Positions 20,237 to 30,772 of a stretch of DNA of 64,000 nucleotides are shown one piece after another. The translations under genes were made by a program, and so were the position numbers. Each line of letters opens with the position of its first letter. Positions within the stretch are counted from its first letter, which is position 1. The notes beneath the pieces were generated by a model. That model ran no database searches. It saw only the letters and a program-made list of their open reading frames with translations, and was not told the DNA's origin. Source of the DNA: Ichthyophis bannanicus (taxonomy: Eukaryota > Chordata > Amphibia > Gymnophiona > Ichthyophiidae); assembly GCA_033557465.1 (NCBI GenBank), contig JAWIIG010000025.1:8796501-8860500 (forward strand). The letters are read 5' to 3'.

Positions 20237-20410
20237 GGCAACTCCTACCCTCTGACCCTTCTGTGTTCAGGCTACCAGAGCATTGGTTCCCATCGGACAT
20301 ATGGGTCCTACTGCAGTCTGTATCTGCAGACTCTATTGCTGCTACTCACAGCTCCCCTTGAGGGTGACTGTTTTTTTTCTCTACGGGCTTTTGGTAGCCT
20401 GTAGTTAGGG

Positions 20411-20730
20411 AGTCCCTTATGTGAGGACTGACTTCCTGCTTGTTCCCGGAGAAAGCGTCTTCGCAACCCTCCCTCCTCCCCTTGATGTTGCTGTACAATT
20501 TAAGCCATCATCTTTTGTCAGCTCTAACTATGTCATCTGACTAAGTAAGATGGTATCCTTAGGCGGGAAGGGGACTACACATGCATGGTGGCATCTCCCG
20601 AAGGCTTTCTTTGAAAGCTGGGGAGATGCTACCGCAAGGCTCTGTCGATGTCGACATCACCCATATGTGAGGACTGATTCCTGCTGTCCCCAGAGAACGA
20701 ACACCTGTTACAGGTGAGTAAATACACTTT
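20411..20730 (+). repeat. A2 3' module: half ICR (20,411-20,458) and right ITR (20,540-20,730)
   Basis: Only the left-terminus half of the ICR survives (AGTCCCTTATGTGAGGACTGACTTCCTGCTTGTTCCCGGAGAAAGCGT). The half complementary to the right end is deleted, and the text jumps to CTTCGCAACCCTCC. The right ITR core is decayed (GTCGATGTCGAC) and ends CAG|GTGAGTAAATACACTTT. Confidence 0.82.
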
Positions 20731-20905
20731 ATCTCCAGGAACAAGCAAGAATGCAGTCTTTACATATGGGTGATGTCTGTACCAACTGAGCACGTGTGGG
20801 AACGCTCCCCAGCATCCAATTGGAAAGCCTTTGGGAGAACTCCACTGCGCCTACGCATCTGCCTTCTCGCCTTCCCAATTTTCTCCTCAGTTCTTTATTT
20901 TCCAC
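20731..20905 (+). repeat. C left inverted terminal repeat
   Basis: CTCCAGGAACAAGCAAGAATGCAGTCTTTACATATGGGTGATG followed by GGAACGCTCCCCAGCATCCAAT...TTCTCCTCAGTTC; matches the B1 left ITR with a decayed palindromic core (TGTCTGTACCAACTGA). Confidence 0.8.
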
Positions 20906-21109
20906 AGAACCAGCAGGTTGTTTTCTTCCTGTCACTGCCGAAAAATGTTCTTTTTTTTGGTGTTTTATCTATGTTGCGCCTTTCCGTCGACGCTGGTTCC
21001 CTGATACTGGCCCTGTCATTTTCTTATTTTTTTTTCTAATCTTTTATTTTACTTTTATAATTGGTGGCTTCACCACCAATTTAGGCCTCTGCCTATTTTT
21101 CTTGCCACA

Positions 21110-22970
21110 ATGGAAAAACATGCCAGTGGTTTTAAAAAATGTACCAAATGCTCTGCATTCACCAATAAACATGGTCTTTAAAATGTTTAGGCCTAGACCA
21201 GCTACAAAAAGAATATCTTTTATGCCAACAAATGACTAAATGAGACCTAAGGAACAGGGCCAGTAAGTATGATTCACTGTTTGCGTCAGACTGTATTTCT
21301 GTTTCTGCATCGTTGAGGGCATCTGCTTCCTCTCTTCGCTATCAAGTCTCTTCAAAGTCCACACCTAAGTCTAAAACTAAAGCATCGGCATCGAAGTCTG
21401 ATACCAGTCATCGAGGTAAGTCCCTACATCGTCATCGTAATTCACCAAAAGGTGCGTCTGATGCCGACTGGCCTGCCAAACAGCCCCGGCAGGAGGACCA
21501 ACACTCCAGAGCACCACAGGGGCTCCAGGATGCTCCATGACGCTTTGATCTCTGGAGAGCTACTGGTAACATGCTTGGGGACGGACAGTGGCTCAAAGCC
21601 CCATACGCGATTCCACTCAAGCATCAGTCTCCTCCCTTGATCAATGTATCCTTGCTATTGAGAAGAGTTTAGCAGCACTCCTGGCAGCCTCAGTACCAGT
21701 GGTTTTGACACCTCCAGTGACATAAGCACCGGTTCTTACCTTGAGACCAGTACCTTCCAGTCCCATGCCAGCCCTCGAACCTATTTCAGGAGATCCTCTC
21801 CCTCCGCGGCCAACGTTGGAACCGAGTGGCATCGTCTGTTCAGTTCCAAATATCGATAAGCTCTGCATCAGCATTGGCAACAACATCAGGCCTCGACTTG
21901 TGCACGGGATCGTCGATACTTTGACTTTCAGAATCAGATGCTTCCTCGTCCAATTCTGAGGACACACAGGATTCCAGGGCCACCCAGGACATCCCTTCCG
22001 ACCATTTCCCTCTTCATGAGCGGTGTCTGTCCCCTCCAGATAACTGACATCGCAGACGGAACCAAGGGCAGAGGAACTGGAAATCCTTCAATACCCCTCG
22101 GCACTCAAGGAGGCCAACCACGTTACCAGTGCATTGAATCTTACAGGATTTAATGCTATGTATATGGGAGGACCCATTAACTGTTCCACCTTTCAGCGAA
22201 TGGCTCGGTACCATGTACCGAGTTCTGCTGTCTCCTGGCTTTCAAAAGCCTCAGTTACCACACTATTCCATGGTAGTGGAATCAGCCATGCGATGCATCA
22301 AGAGTTCGAAGACTCATTCCTGCATGCCTCAGGCAAAAATGCTAGAGCTTTCAATACCTTTGGGTGTTGCTGTTTTCAGGCATGCATGCTCATGTCCAGG
22401 ATCACTTCGTACATTGTCTACATGGGCATGTATCTCAAGGATGTCTCCAGAGATTTGGAGAATCTTGCTCCTCTCCTTCCTGATGACAAATGAGATGTAT
22501 TCTTGGCCTTAGTTGAGCAAAATCAGAATACATCCAAGACCCTTACAAGGGCATCTTTCGATGCCTTTGAGTCTTCCAACAGAACCTCAGCAATCTGCAT
22601 TGGTGCTCGTAGGATGGCCTGGCTCCAGGCATCGGACCTCAAGCAATGGGTTCAGGATAAATCAGCCAATATTCCCTGCTCTGGAGAAATCCCCTTTGGA
22701 AAGGGTTGGAGAGAGAAGGCTGGGGAGCTTGAGGCAGATGATCTCGCCCTCAAAAGGCTCTTCTGAAAGACTTCTGACTTCTCCAGAAAGAAGACCAATT
22801 CCAAGAAGTCTTTCTTTTCTAAAAAGAAGAGATATAACCTTTCTTTTCCACAGGCTGCTTACCAATCCCAGCAGCATCAACAGAGGCAACAGGGCCCTCA
22901 TCAGCCTAAGAAGCCTAAGGTATCTAAGTCACAACCCAGCTGCTCCACCACAGTCGGCACCTGGTTTTTG
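21110..22970 (+). pseudogene. DIRS gag (C)
   Basis: The start resembles B1 gag (ATGGAAAAACATGCCAGTGGTTTTAAAAAATGTACCAAATGC at 21,110). Middle part is shifted; the best conserved block is 22,503-22,766 (SFDAFESSNRTSAICIGARRMAWLQASDLKQWVQDK...ALKRLF, stop). Lys/Gln-rich sequence follows the TGA (FFSKKKRYNLSFPQAAYQSQ). The B1 copy has a TAG at the same codon. Confidence 0.72.
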
Positions 22971-22977
22971 ACGACTT

Positions 22978-23475
22978 TCTATTTTTTTTTATTATTTATT
23001 TACTGTCTCTTCTATACCGTGCTTTCTAGAATCAGTGTGGTTTACATACAACAAAATTTGTGCAATGCAGGCAGGCCTACACTGGACTTACAATGAACGG
23101 GAATTCAACAGGGTAACTAGGGACAGACAGGCTTGCTGTTACAGGTTACGTGGTCATCTAACAACTATTTACAGGTTGGTTCAACTATATACAAAATGAC
23201 AGGTCAGAGTATGGTTACATGCAACCTATCGAGGGTATCAAGATCTAGAGGGCGGGGGTGCAGTCGTGCAGGGTGGGCGTGCTGGGGATGGCACCCTGGT
23301 CCCTGAGTGTGACTGTGAGATGACATATGCATCGGTATAGTGCTGGAGGAAAAGGTAGTGCTTCAATACCTTCCTAAACTGGGCGAGATCAATGATGGCA
23401 CGGATGGCAGGTGGAAGGGCGTTCCAGCATGTGGGGGCGTATAGTATAGAGAACATAACCACTCTGCCTCTGCAG
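22978..23475 (-). mobile_element. L2-like LINE 3' end (minus) inserted in C
   Basis: Minus strand encodes a C-terminal block (SILYAPTCWNALPPAIRAI, LAQFRKVLKHYLFLQHYTD), homologous to the 3' end of the LINE at 38,390-41,507. It runs into a 3' UTR with TAAACCACACTGATTCTAGAAAGCACGGTATA and a (TAAATAA)-rich tail. 5' truncated at about 23,475. Confidence 0.85.
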
Positions 23476-24435
23476 GGTCCCCAGCCCCTTCACATAGCAG
23501 GTATGCATGAGAAAGAAAGTAACAGGATTTGCAAAACAAGAGAAAAAAATCTTCAAAGAATTAGATCAGCAGATGAGGAAAAACAAGTGGCAAATGCACA
23601 AATACAGAGTGTTATTCCAAGAACCTTTTGTCAATCAAGAACAGACACATGAATGGTTGAGGAAAGGTAGACTGAAACCGAAGGATGAAAGATTGATAGT
23701 TTCAGCCCAGGACAGCAGGTTGCGGACGAGATGGTTTACGGCGTGTATTGAAAAAAACTGGCACAACAGACATATGCCGATTCTGTAAGAAAGAGCTGGA
23801 AACAGTGATTCACCTAATAGCAGGCTGTGAAGTTCTGATGGCAGAAAATTTCTATACAGAAAGGCACAACAAAGTAGCATGCCTCCTCCACTGGAAACTC
23901 TGTAAACACTACAACATCTCTGTCCCTGAAAGCACTGGGTCATGACCCAAAGAGAATAACAGAGAATGAAGAGGTTACGATCACCTGGGATAATTCCCAT
24001 TTCGATGGATACGGAGCTGGATGCCAGAAAACCTGACATAGTGGTAAAGGAGAACAACACCAGAACGGCATTGATAAAGTGTCGATACTGAGTGATTATT
24101 CTATGAATTGCGTGGAGAGGGAGAAGATCTTGATGTATCAAGAAATGCAATCAGAGACCATGGAAATTTGGCAGAAAGATACAGAAATATTTCCCATTGT
24201 ACTGGGAGCCACAGGCCTGATAAAGAAGAATTTCCAAGCACATCTTGACAAACTATCCATACATGTTACATCTTATGAACTCCAGCAGGAGGCTCTCTTT
24301 GGTATGATGCAAGTATTACGCCGAGCATTAGCAGTAAATTTGAGAGATTGAGATCATATTCCTGGCTTAGAAGTGAGGTTCACGACTGCCATAGTATGCG
24401 CAAAACTAACCCATTAGGAGAAACTGTCCCAGGTA
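23476..24435 (+). mobile_element. Restriction-endonuclease-type LINE fragment (R2/R4-like C-terminus)
   Basis: Plus-strand frames give EWLRKGRLKPKDERLIVSAQDSRLRTRW, then a CCHC motif CRFCKKELETVIHLIAGC (C-x2-C, H-x4-C), YTERHNKVACLLHWKLCKHY, and after two frame changes ARKPDIVVKENNTRTALI and a terminal LGATGLIKKN. A zinc knuckle followed by a PD...D-type nuclease block after RT is the arrangement of R2/R4-group LINEs; no RT core is present to fix the clade. 5' truncated and broken. Boundaries about ±30 bp. Confidence 0.6.
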
Positions 24436-26488
24436 ACTTTGTTCTTACCCCACATGTGGCATCTCATCACATCTGAACAGTGGACTCTCAACATCGTCCA
24501 AAGGGGTTATCTGCTGCATTTCCAAAGCTTTCCCCCTGCCACCTTCATGAAGGATTATCCGCCAACCCCTTACAGGCCAACCTCCTTTCAATGGAAGTGG
24601 CCGCCCTGTTAAATCCAGGGTGCTGTCGAAATTGTTTCTCCCGCCGAAGAGAGCAAGGGCTTCTGCTCTCCTTACTTCCTCATTCTCAAGAAGACAGGAG
24701 GGTTCAGGCCTATTCTAGAACTTCGAGATCTCAACAAGTTTCTTGTTAAAAATTAAAGATTTCCCTAGGAACTCTTCTGCCTTACTTTCAGAAGAACAAT
24801 TGGCTGTTTTCTAGACCTCAAGGAGGCATACACCCATTTGCTGATCCACCCTCTACACCAGGGTTTCTCAACCCTGTCCTCGGGACCCACCTAGCCAGTC
24901 GGGTTTTCAGGATAACCACAATGAATATGCATGGGAGAGATTTGCATATAATGGAGGCAGTGTATGCAAATCTCTCTCATACATATTCATTGTGGTTATC
25001 CTGAAAACCCGACTGGCTAGGTGGGTCCCGAGGACAGGGTTGAGAACCCCTGCTCTACACAGACAGACATCTATGGTTCTGGGTTCAGCAAACCCACTTC
25101 CAGTATCTGGTGCTTCCCTTCAGGCATGCATCCGCACCCTGAGTATTCAAAGTGCATGGCGGTGATCACAGGCTAACTTCATACTTTGGGGATCCTTGTC
25201 TTCCCCTACTTAGATGATTGGTTACCTCTTCTGGGGATTCTCCCTTTGTTAAAACTAGCTGTTCACACCATCATGGTGCTCCAGAGTCTGGGATTTGTTC
25301 TAAACTTCCCCAAATCCCACTTGGTGCCATCCCAGCAGCCCAAATTCATCAGGGCACTTCTAGACACTCGGCAGGCCTGAGCTTTTCTCCCCCATAATCG
25401 TTCTGTCCACCTCATCGAGCTGGCTCATGCTATAAGAAGTCACACAGTGGTCACCACTCGAGAGATGTTGCTCCTTGATCACATGGCCTCCATGGTCCAT
25501 GTTGTCCCATATGCACAGCTACACATGCGGCAGGCTCAATAGACTCTATCGTCTCATTGGACCAAAGCAAGGTTTGCATCACACCTCCTCTGGTCAACTC
25601 CCTTCAGTGGTGGGGCACCCCTCAAAATCTACTCAGAGGGTCAGCTTTTTGGATGCCTCCACCTCAGTGCACCCTAAAGACTGATGTTTCCAAACTTTGG
25701 TGGGGGGGGGGGGGGTGCACATCTGAACAACCTCGCTACACAAGGGCAGTGGACACAACAGGAATCTTAAATGCAGATCAGTGTCCTCGAGCTTCGTGCT
25801 CTCATGAATGCCCTTCAAGTTTTTCAATCCCAACTTTCAGGCAAACAGGTTTTAGTCCAGACAGACAACCGGTGGCGCTGTTCTGTGTGAGCAAGCAGGG
25901 CTGAATAGGTTCATATCCCCTCTGCCAAGAAGCCCTTTGTCTCTAATTTTTTTCCATTGCACACCGCATCCATCTCAGGGTGTGTATCTCCCTGATGATC
26001 TCAACCTCCTTGTGGACAGACTCAGCCACATCCTATGTTCACATGAATGGACTCTAAATCAGGAGACAGTCTCCTGGATCATCCACCTATGGGGGGACCC
26101 CCAGAATAGATCTGTTTGCCACACTGGAGAATGCATGACTGCTGCTGTTCTTAAGGTTTCCCTTTCTTTGCAGTCAGACGACGGATGCCTGCCTTCCCTA
26201 CTGGGTCAGGGACCTGCTTTATGCATTTCCCCCCTAATACCCAAAACCCTGTTCAAACTGCAGGCTGACAGGGGCTCCATGATTCTAATAGCCACTTACT
26301 GGCCCTGCCAGCCATGGTTTCCTCTGCTGCTTTGTCTAGCACAGACCCCACCCTTCAGCTTGGGGCATGCACCCAACCTCCTCTCAAGAATGTGGGACGC
26401 TCCTCCATCCCAGTCCACGGGCCCTCTGTCTCACGGCATAGCTGCTGAGAGCATGTTTGATGACCTTGACCTTCCTCAAAAGGTCTAG
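24430..26488 (+). pseudogene. DIRS RT-RNase H (C), broken
   Basis: Begins around QWTLNIVQRGYLLHFQSFPPATF (about 24,478). A frameshift lies near 24,600-24,650, and the first RT Asp region reads FLDLKEAYTHLLIHP (about 24,812-24,850), where the MITE is inserted. YLDD survives at 25,207-25,218 (VFPYLDDWLP). RNase H is damaged by a G15 run near 25,699 (TDVSKLWWGGGGC). The methyltransferase-like tail is at about 26,090-26,400 (LCISPLIPKTLFKLQADRGSM, WPCQPWFPLLL). Confidence 0.8.
24859..25052. mobile_element. hAT-like MITE (194 bp) with perfect 8-bp target duplication
   Basis: Ends CAGGGTTTCTCAACCCTG / CAGGGTTGAGAACCCCTG; flanked on both sides by CTCTACAC (24,851-24,858 and 25,053-25,060). Nearly a full palindrome: CTCGGGACCCACCTAGCCAGTCGG pairs with its complement near the right end. 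Same interior (GAGAGATTTGCATATAATGGAGG) as 13,567-13,749. Confidence 0.93.
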
Positions 26489-26499
26489 GGCATTTTACT

Positions 26500-27485
26500 T
26501 GCATCACGCAAGCAGTCTACCAGATGTTCTTATGCCTTCAAATGGCGATGGTTCACCATCTGGTGTACCCCGAAACATATTGACACTTCTGCCTGCCAAG
26601 TGGAATTTCTTTGACGTTATCTCCTCCGCTTATCCACCGCAGGGCTTAAGACTAACTTGTTCCGAGTGCATCTTAGTGCCATTGCAGCCTGTCATAGGCC
26701 AGTGGACAGGCAGCTCATTTCCTCGCACCCCTTGTTGCAGTGCTTCATGTGGGGTCTTCTGTTGTCCAATCCACTGATCAGGACTCCACCGGTGGCATGG
26801 GACCTCAATGTGGTCCTAGCACAGCTTCTAAAGCCTCCCTTTGAGCCTTTAGCTACCACATCTTTGAAATTCCTCTCCTGGAAGATCATCTTCCTCATTG
26901 CCCTCATCTCTGCTTGCTGTATAAGCAAGCTGCAGGCATTAGTGTCTGTTCCTCCATATACACTCTTCCACCATGAAAAAGTGTTTCTGTGACCCATCCA
27001 CACTTTCCCCTGAAAGTGGTCTTAGTTTTTCATATCAATCAGTCTGTGATGCTCCGGGTCTCTCTTTTCTCAGATCTTATGCCTCCAGAACTGAAGCAGT
27101 GCTACACACACTAGATTGCAAACACGCTTTGGCTTTCTACTTGGACAGAACCAAGAATTTCAGGAAATCCTCAATTATTTGTCTCCTTTGATCCAAGTCA
27201 CCTTGGGTGTCCATTGTTGAAATGCATCCTATCCAACTGGATTGTGGACTGCATTTCTTTTGCGTATGCTCAGGCAGGCCTCTCCCTTGATGGTCACGTC
27301 ATTTCACACAATGTGCGGGCAATGGCAACCTCTGTTTCCAACCTTCGTTCTGTCTCTATCAAAGAAATCTGTCGAGCTGCTACCTGGTCCTCCACATCTT
27401 TATTGCTCACTACTGCCTAGACAGGGACTCCCGTTGGGACACTTTCTTTGGCTAGGTTGTCCTTCAGCATTTTTTTGGGACTTGA
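26500..27485 (+). pseudogene. DIRS tyrosine recombinase (C)
   Basis: Frame 26,657-26,992 holds VHLSAIAACHRPVDRQLISS...LATTSLKFLSWKIIFL; the catalytic Arg is lost (ISACCISKL where active copies read SARRxSEL). Later frames give LNW/DRTKNFRK, HNVRAMATSVSNLRSV (His and Arg present, about 27,310) and ATWSST (about 27,380). A shift removes the Tyr region. Inactive. Confidence 0.8.
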
Positions 27486-27647
27486 TCTTAGCTCTTACCC
27501 TCCGTCCCGGATTCTTCTGACACCATTCTCCTCTAGCCATGCTCTTGCAAGCTGTAATAGATTCCGATGGGGCCACTCTGTATCTATATCCTCTGGCTCC
27601 ATACTCTAGCCTCGTGCTTGTCTGTTCTGGTGCCTGGGAGCTAGTGA

Positions 27648-27905
27648 GTTCCATATGTGAAGACTGCATTCCTGCTTGTTCCTGGATATAGCAAGGTTAC
27701 TCACCTGTAAGAGGTGATCTCTGTGAACAGCAGGAATAAGTCTTCACAACCCACCCTCTTCCTTTAGGAGTTGTAGGGTATTTTTTATTTTTCCTCTATC
27801 GTTCAGCAACAAACTCAGCTGTGGAGAGGAGTCGGGAAGGCAGATGCGCAGGAGTGCTTTCAAAGGTTCTCCATTTGGATGCTGGGAAGCATTTCTCAGA
27901 TGATC
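27648..27905 (+). repeat. C 3' module: ICR (27,648-27,748) and truncated right ITR (about 27,822-27,905)
   Basis: ICR: TCCATATGTGAAGACTGCATTCCTGCTTGTTCCTGGATATAG joined to GTTACTCACCTGTAAGAGGTGATCTCTGTGAACAGCAGGAATAAGTCTTCAC. The right ITR begins (GGGAAGGCAGATGCGCAGGAGTGC...GGATGCTGGGAAGCATTTC) but stops before the palindromic core, so the terminal ~80 bp are missing. Confidence 0.8.
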
Positions 27906-28354
27906 CAGACATCAGGGAAATGCCCTATGGCAGAGTGACCCCCCCTCCCCCCTGCCTACTTGGGGGGGGACAGTTTGGGGCTGCAGGGCCACCAGGCTTT
28001 CAGTTTGGTTGGATGGAGAAGGGATTGGGGCTGCTGAGTCACCAGGTCTTTTGTTTGCCTGGATCATCCGAGGTGAAGTGTCAAACTTCACATCAGATTT
28101 CTTTCCTGGCTGGATTTTTACACCTGCCAAAAGTTGATGTGAAGATCCATAGTTTAAAAACAGCATAAAAAACTATACTACATTTCAGTGTAGCTTTTTA
28201 CATTGAATGCAATTAAGTATGCAGAGATTGGCATTTGATTTTGCATGCCAAGTGTGCCACAATTTAGCACAGTTGTTTTCTCCATCAGAGAGCAAGCCTA
28301 GCGTGGGAAAAGCACCAGAAAAATGCCATGCTGAGCTTTTCTGTATTGGTCCCA
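27906..28354. other. Intron, no recognised feature
   Basis: Contains C- and G-rich runs (27,940-27,970) and a short inverted pairing (CAAACTTCACATCA / TGATGTGAAG) at 28,082-28,147. No coding or known repeat family recognised. Confidence 0.5.
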
Positions 28355-28560
28355 TTGTGGGGTTCAAGAAAGGTTTGGACAAGTTCCTATAGGGAAAATC
28401 CATAAATTATTAGCTTGGAGACTTGGAAAAGGCATCACTCATCTCTAGAAATGAGCTATAGCAACTTATCAACTGTTTGGGATCTGCTGGGTACTTCTGA
28501 TCCCTGCTGGCCACTGTCAGAGGCAGAATGCAAGGCTTAGTGGATCTTGTTATGAATCGG
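28355..28560 (+). mobile_element. CR1 3'-end fragment
   Basis: GGGTTCAAGAAAGGTTTGGACAAGTTCCT, then CATAAATTATTAG, GGATCTGCTGGGTACTTCTGATCC and TGGCCACTGTCAGAGGCAGA match the CR1 C-terminal/3' UTR text seen at 47,780-47,935. Both ends truncated. Confidence 0.7.
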
Positions 28561-29505
28561 CATGGCTTATCTTGTGTTATAGAATAATTATAGCACTATT
28601 GATGGCCATTGTGAGATCAGGCTCTTTTGAGATTTACAAAGGTATGATGCAATTTAAGGCACACATTTGCTTTTCACTACTCTGGACATGGATTCCTGGA
28701 ATGACTATCTGTCTTCAGTCTATTTAAGATATAGAATCTAAATCTGCCCCCTGTCAGTTCCCATCCTCTTGTTTTGGATTAACTAAAATATTTAGGTACT
28801 GGAATAGAATTTTTATGCTACAAAAGCATGTTTTGTCTGGCATTCTGTGTTATCCTCCCTTTTATGGTTGAAAGAACAAGCTTTAGCAGGGATTTCCACA
28901 TGTAGTTTTCTTTTTGTCCTCGAAGAAAGCGAAGTTGCATACCTGCAAAACAGCAAGAAACCAGTCACACAAACTTTCCCTTCATTCTTACTATCATTGT
29001 ATTTGTTTTAAGTAATATTCGATGCTGGGGTGTGGGGTGTTTGTGGCAATAGCTATGAGAGAATTTAATGCATAGAGAAGCCTTTCCAAGCTTTTACAGA
29101 AGACTGAAGGTGCTCTGCAACAATGCTTTTGGATGATTTCATTCCTCCATGTGTAACTAGTTATCCTACTGTCCTCAACAAATTCCTGCTTACAGGTAAG
29201 CAACTTTGCTTGCCATAAAGTTGAATTAATATAAGTTCACTAAATGTAAGAACAAGAATTGATTACAACCGCGCTCTTATCTTTTATATCATACTAATAA
29301 CCCAGCATATTTTTTATTATCCTATGTTTGAATCTTTTCTGCATTTTCAGACTATCATAATTCATAGGAGATTTAGAGTGGAAGCTATTCCATTCTCAAT
29401 ATTTCATGTGTTTAATCATTGGTCCAGTCAAGTTTATATTGCATTTAAGGTTCATTCTTCTATGTCAAATTCTTCACTTAAAATAAATTCTTTATATAGT
29501 TCCTT
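28561..29505. other. Intron, no recognised feature
   Basis: AT-rich, no long open frame and no repeat family I can name. Possibly unique IPO5 intron sequence. 28,900-29,200 has weak DIRS-terminus-like words (TCCTCGAAGAAAGCGAAGTTGCATACCTG; TTCCTGCTTACAGGTAAGCAAC), perhaps a very old DIRS 3' module. Confidence 0.4.
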
Positions 29506-29690
29506 GGTAACCAAGAGACCAGAGTTCCATTCCCATTAGTACTCCTTATGGCCTTGGGCAAGTCACTTAACCCTCTATTGCCTCTGAAGAAAAGGCCTGG
29601 CAATCTACTTCCGGTCATGCTACCAAGAAAATCTAGGAGCTGCTGGGTTGCTAGGAGTCATCCCTGACTCAAAGGCACACTTTGTTATAT
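29506..29690 (+). mobile_element. MIR-like (CORE/tRNA-type) SINE fragment
   Basis: GGCCTTGGGCAAGTCACTTAACCCTCTATTGCCTC is the conserved MIR-type segment. It is followed by a tail AAAAGGCCTGGCAATCTACTTCCGG...GACTCAAAGGCACA unlike mammalian MIR. The A/B boxes are not clear. Confidence 0.6.
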
Positions 29691-29798
29691 AATCTCTAAT
29701 CGCTGTTTCCACAATACATGTATGATCAAAATAGAGTACTTATTTCATAAACTTCTCTAGATTATCTCTCCTTAGACATGAATTCATGCTTCCTTAGT

Positions 29799-29937
29799 CT
29801 GCATCAGGGAAGGGAGGGTTCACATCAATCCAACATTCTTAAGTTACCACCTTCAGAGCAGTCTATTCAAGAAGAGGATAATTGAAGAATGTTGGATTGA
29901 TGTGACACCCCCCCCCCCCCCTTTTTCCCTGATGCAG
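29799..29937. mobile_element. 139-bp hairpin MITE-like element
   Basis: Starts CTGCATCAGGGAA and ends TTCCCTGATGCAG. Arms also share CACATCAATCCAACATTCTT / GAATGTTGGATTGATGTG. The right arm carries a C16 run (about 29,906-29,921). No target duplication identified. Confidence 0.7.
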
Positions 29938-30401
29938 GTAATGAATCAGCTGAAAAGGTGTTCAAGCTTTTGCACCTTCTGTATGCACCTTCTGTTGTTT
30001 TTAATCTGTTAAAATTGGCAAGTAGTAATTTTGCATTAGGACTCACAGAAAAAATATTAAACTTTTTGTCATGTCGTAGTTGTCAGCTTTTGTTCACTTA
30101 TGGCACTGAACTTTTGCATACAACTATAATTGTATACAAGGAAGTGGAGACAGGACACCTCCCCTCCCCCTCCCCCCCCTGAAGAAAGCTCTGAAAAGTA
30201 TTCCAAATCACAGAGGATAATTCTTATAGCAGGATGCCTAGATAGAGAAGGCACATTGTTATGCATCTGTTATCTTATAAGGGCAGCATATGCACCTATG
30301 TGCCTTTATAAATTCCAGTGGAAAGTTACTATATGGTTATACCTGCTCTGAAGAATGAGTAAAACTTTGCACTTTTGCATGCTTTTTATAATTACCTGCA
30401 G
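29938..30401. other. Intron, no recognised feature
   Basis: AT-rich sequence with a C-rich patch at 30,160-30,180. Nothing coding or repetitive recognised. Confidence 0.5.
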
Positions 30402-30566
30402 TCTCCAGGAACAAGCAGGAATGAGTCTTCACATATGGGTATCGTCGGTACCGACGGAGCCTGCGCGGGAATGCTCCCCAGCGTCCAGTAAGAAAGCTTT
30501 TGGGAGCATCCCACAGCGCCTGCGTGCTGCCTTCCCGCCTTTACCAACCGCCTCTCTCCAGTTCTT
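30402..30566 (+). repeat. B1 left inverted terminal repeat
   Basis: CTCCAGGAACAAGCAGG at the end, palindrome CGTCGGTACCGACG at 30,443-30,456 (41 bp from the terminus), then GGAATGCTCCCCAGCGTCC through CCGCCTCTCTCCAGTTC. Pairs with 35,853-36,010. Confidence 0.9.
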
Positions 30567-30772
30567 CTTTTCCGTGGAGCCAGCAGGTCGTGTTCCTGTC
30601 ACCGCAGAAGAAGTTCTTTATTTTTTTCTTTATTTTTCTGTGTTGCGTCTGCGTTCTAAGACGTCAGACCGGTACCGCCGGTCTTTTCTTTTTTCTTTAA
30701 AAAAAACAAAAAACTTCAACTGTGCATTTTCAGTTTGGGCCTTGGGCCTTAGGCCTGAATATTTTTCTCCTC

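Larger units (their letters stand above)
16020..20730 (+). mobile_element. DIRS retrotransposon copy A2, 5' truncated
   Basis: Family A copy lacking its left ITR. Homology starts about 100 bp before the gag ATG at 16,123, whereas A4 has about 397 bp there. Gag, RT-RH and recombinase are all recognisable but broken. The right ITR is intact to about 20,730, where copy C's left terminus begins with no spacer. Confidence 0.85.
20731..27905 (+). mobile_element. DIRS retrotransposon copy C (family B-like)
   Basis: Old copy whose left ITR (ATCTCCAGGAACAAGCAAGAATGCAGTC) starts at 20,731, directly after A2. Gag, RT-RH, recombinase and ICR follow; the right ITR is cut short near 27,905. Insertions: L2 3' end (22,978-23,475), restriction-endonuclease-type LINE fragment (about 23,476-24,435) and a hAT-like MITE (24,859-25,052). 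Termini resemble family B but the coding sequence is more diverged. Confidence 0.82.

Noticed and set aside
28920..29210. Very old DIRS 3' module
   Set aside because: TTCCTGCTTACAGGTAAGCAAC and GAAAGCGAAGTTGCATACCTG resemble right-end/ICR words, but no ITR pairing could be established.
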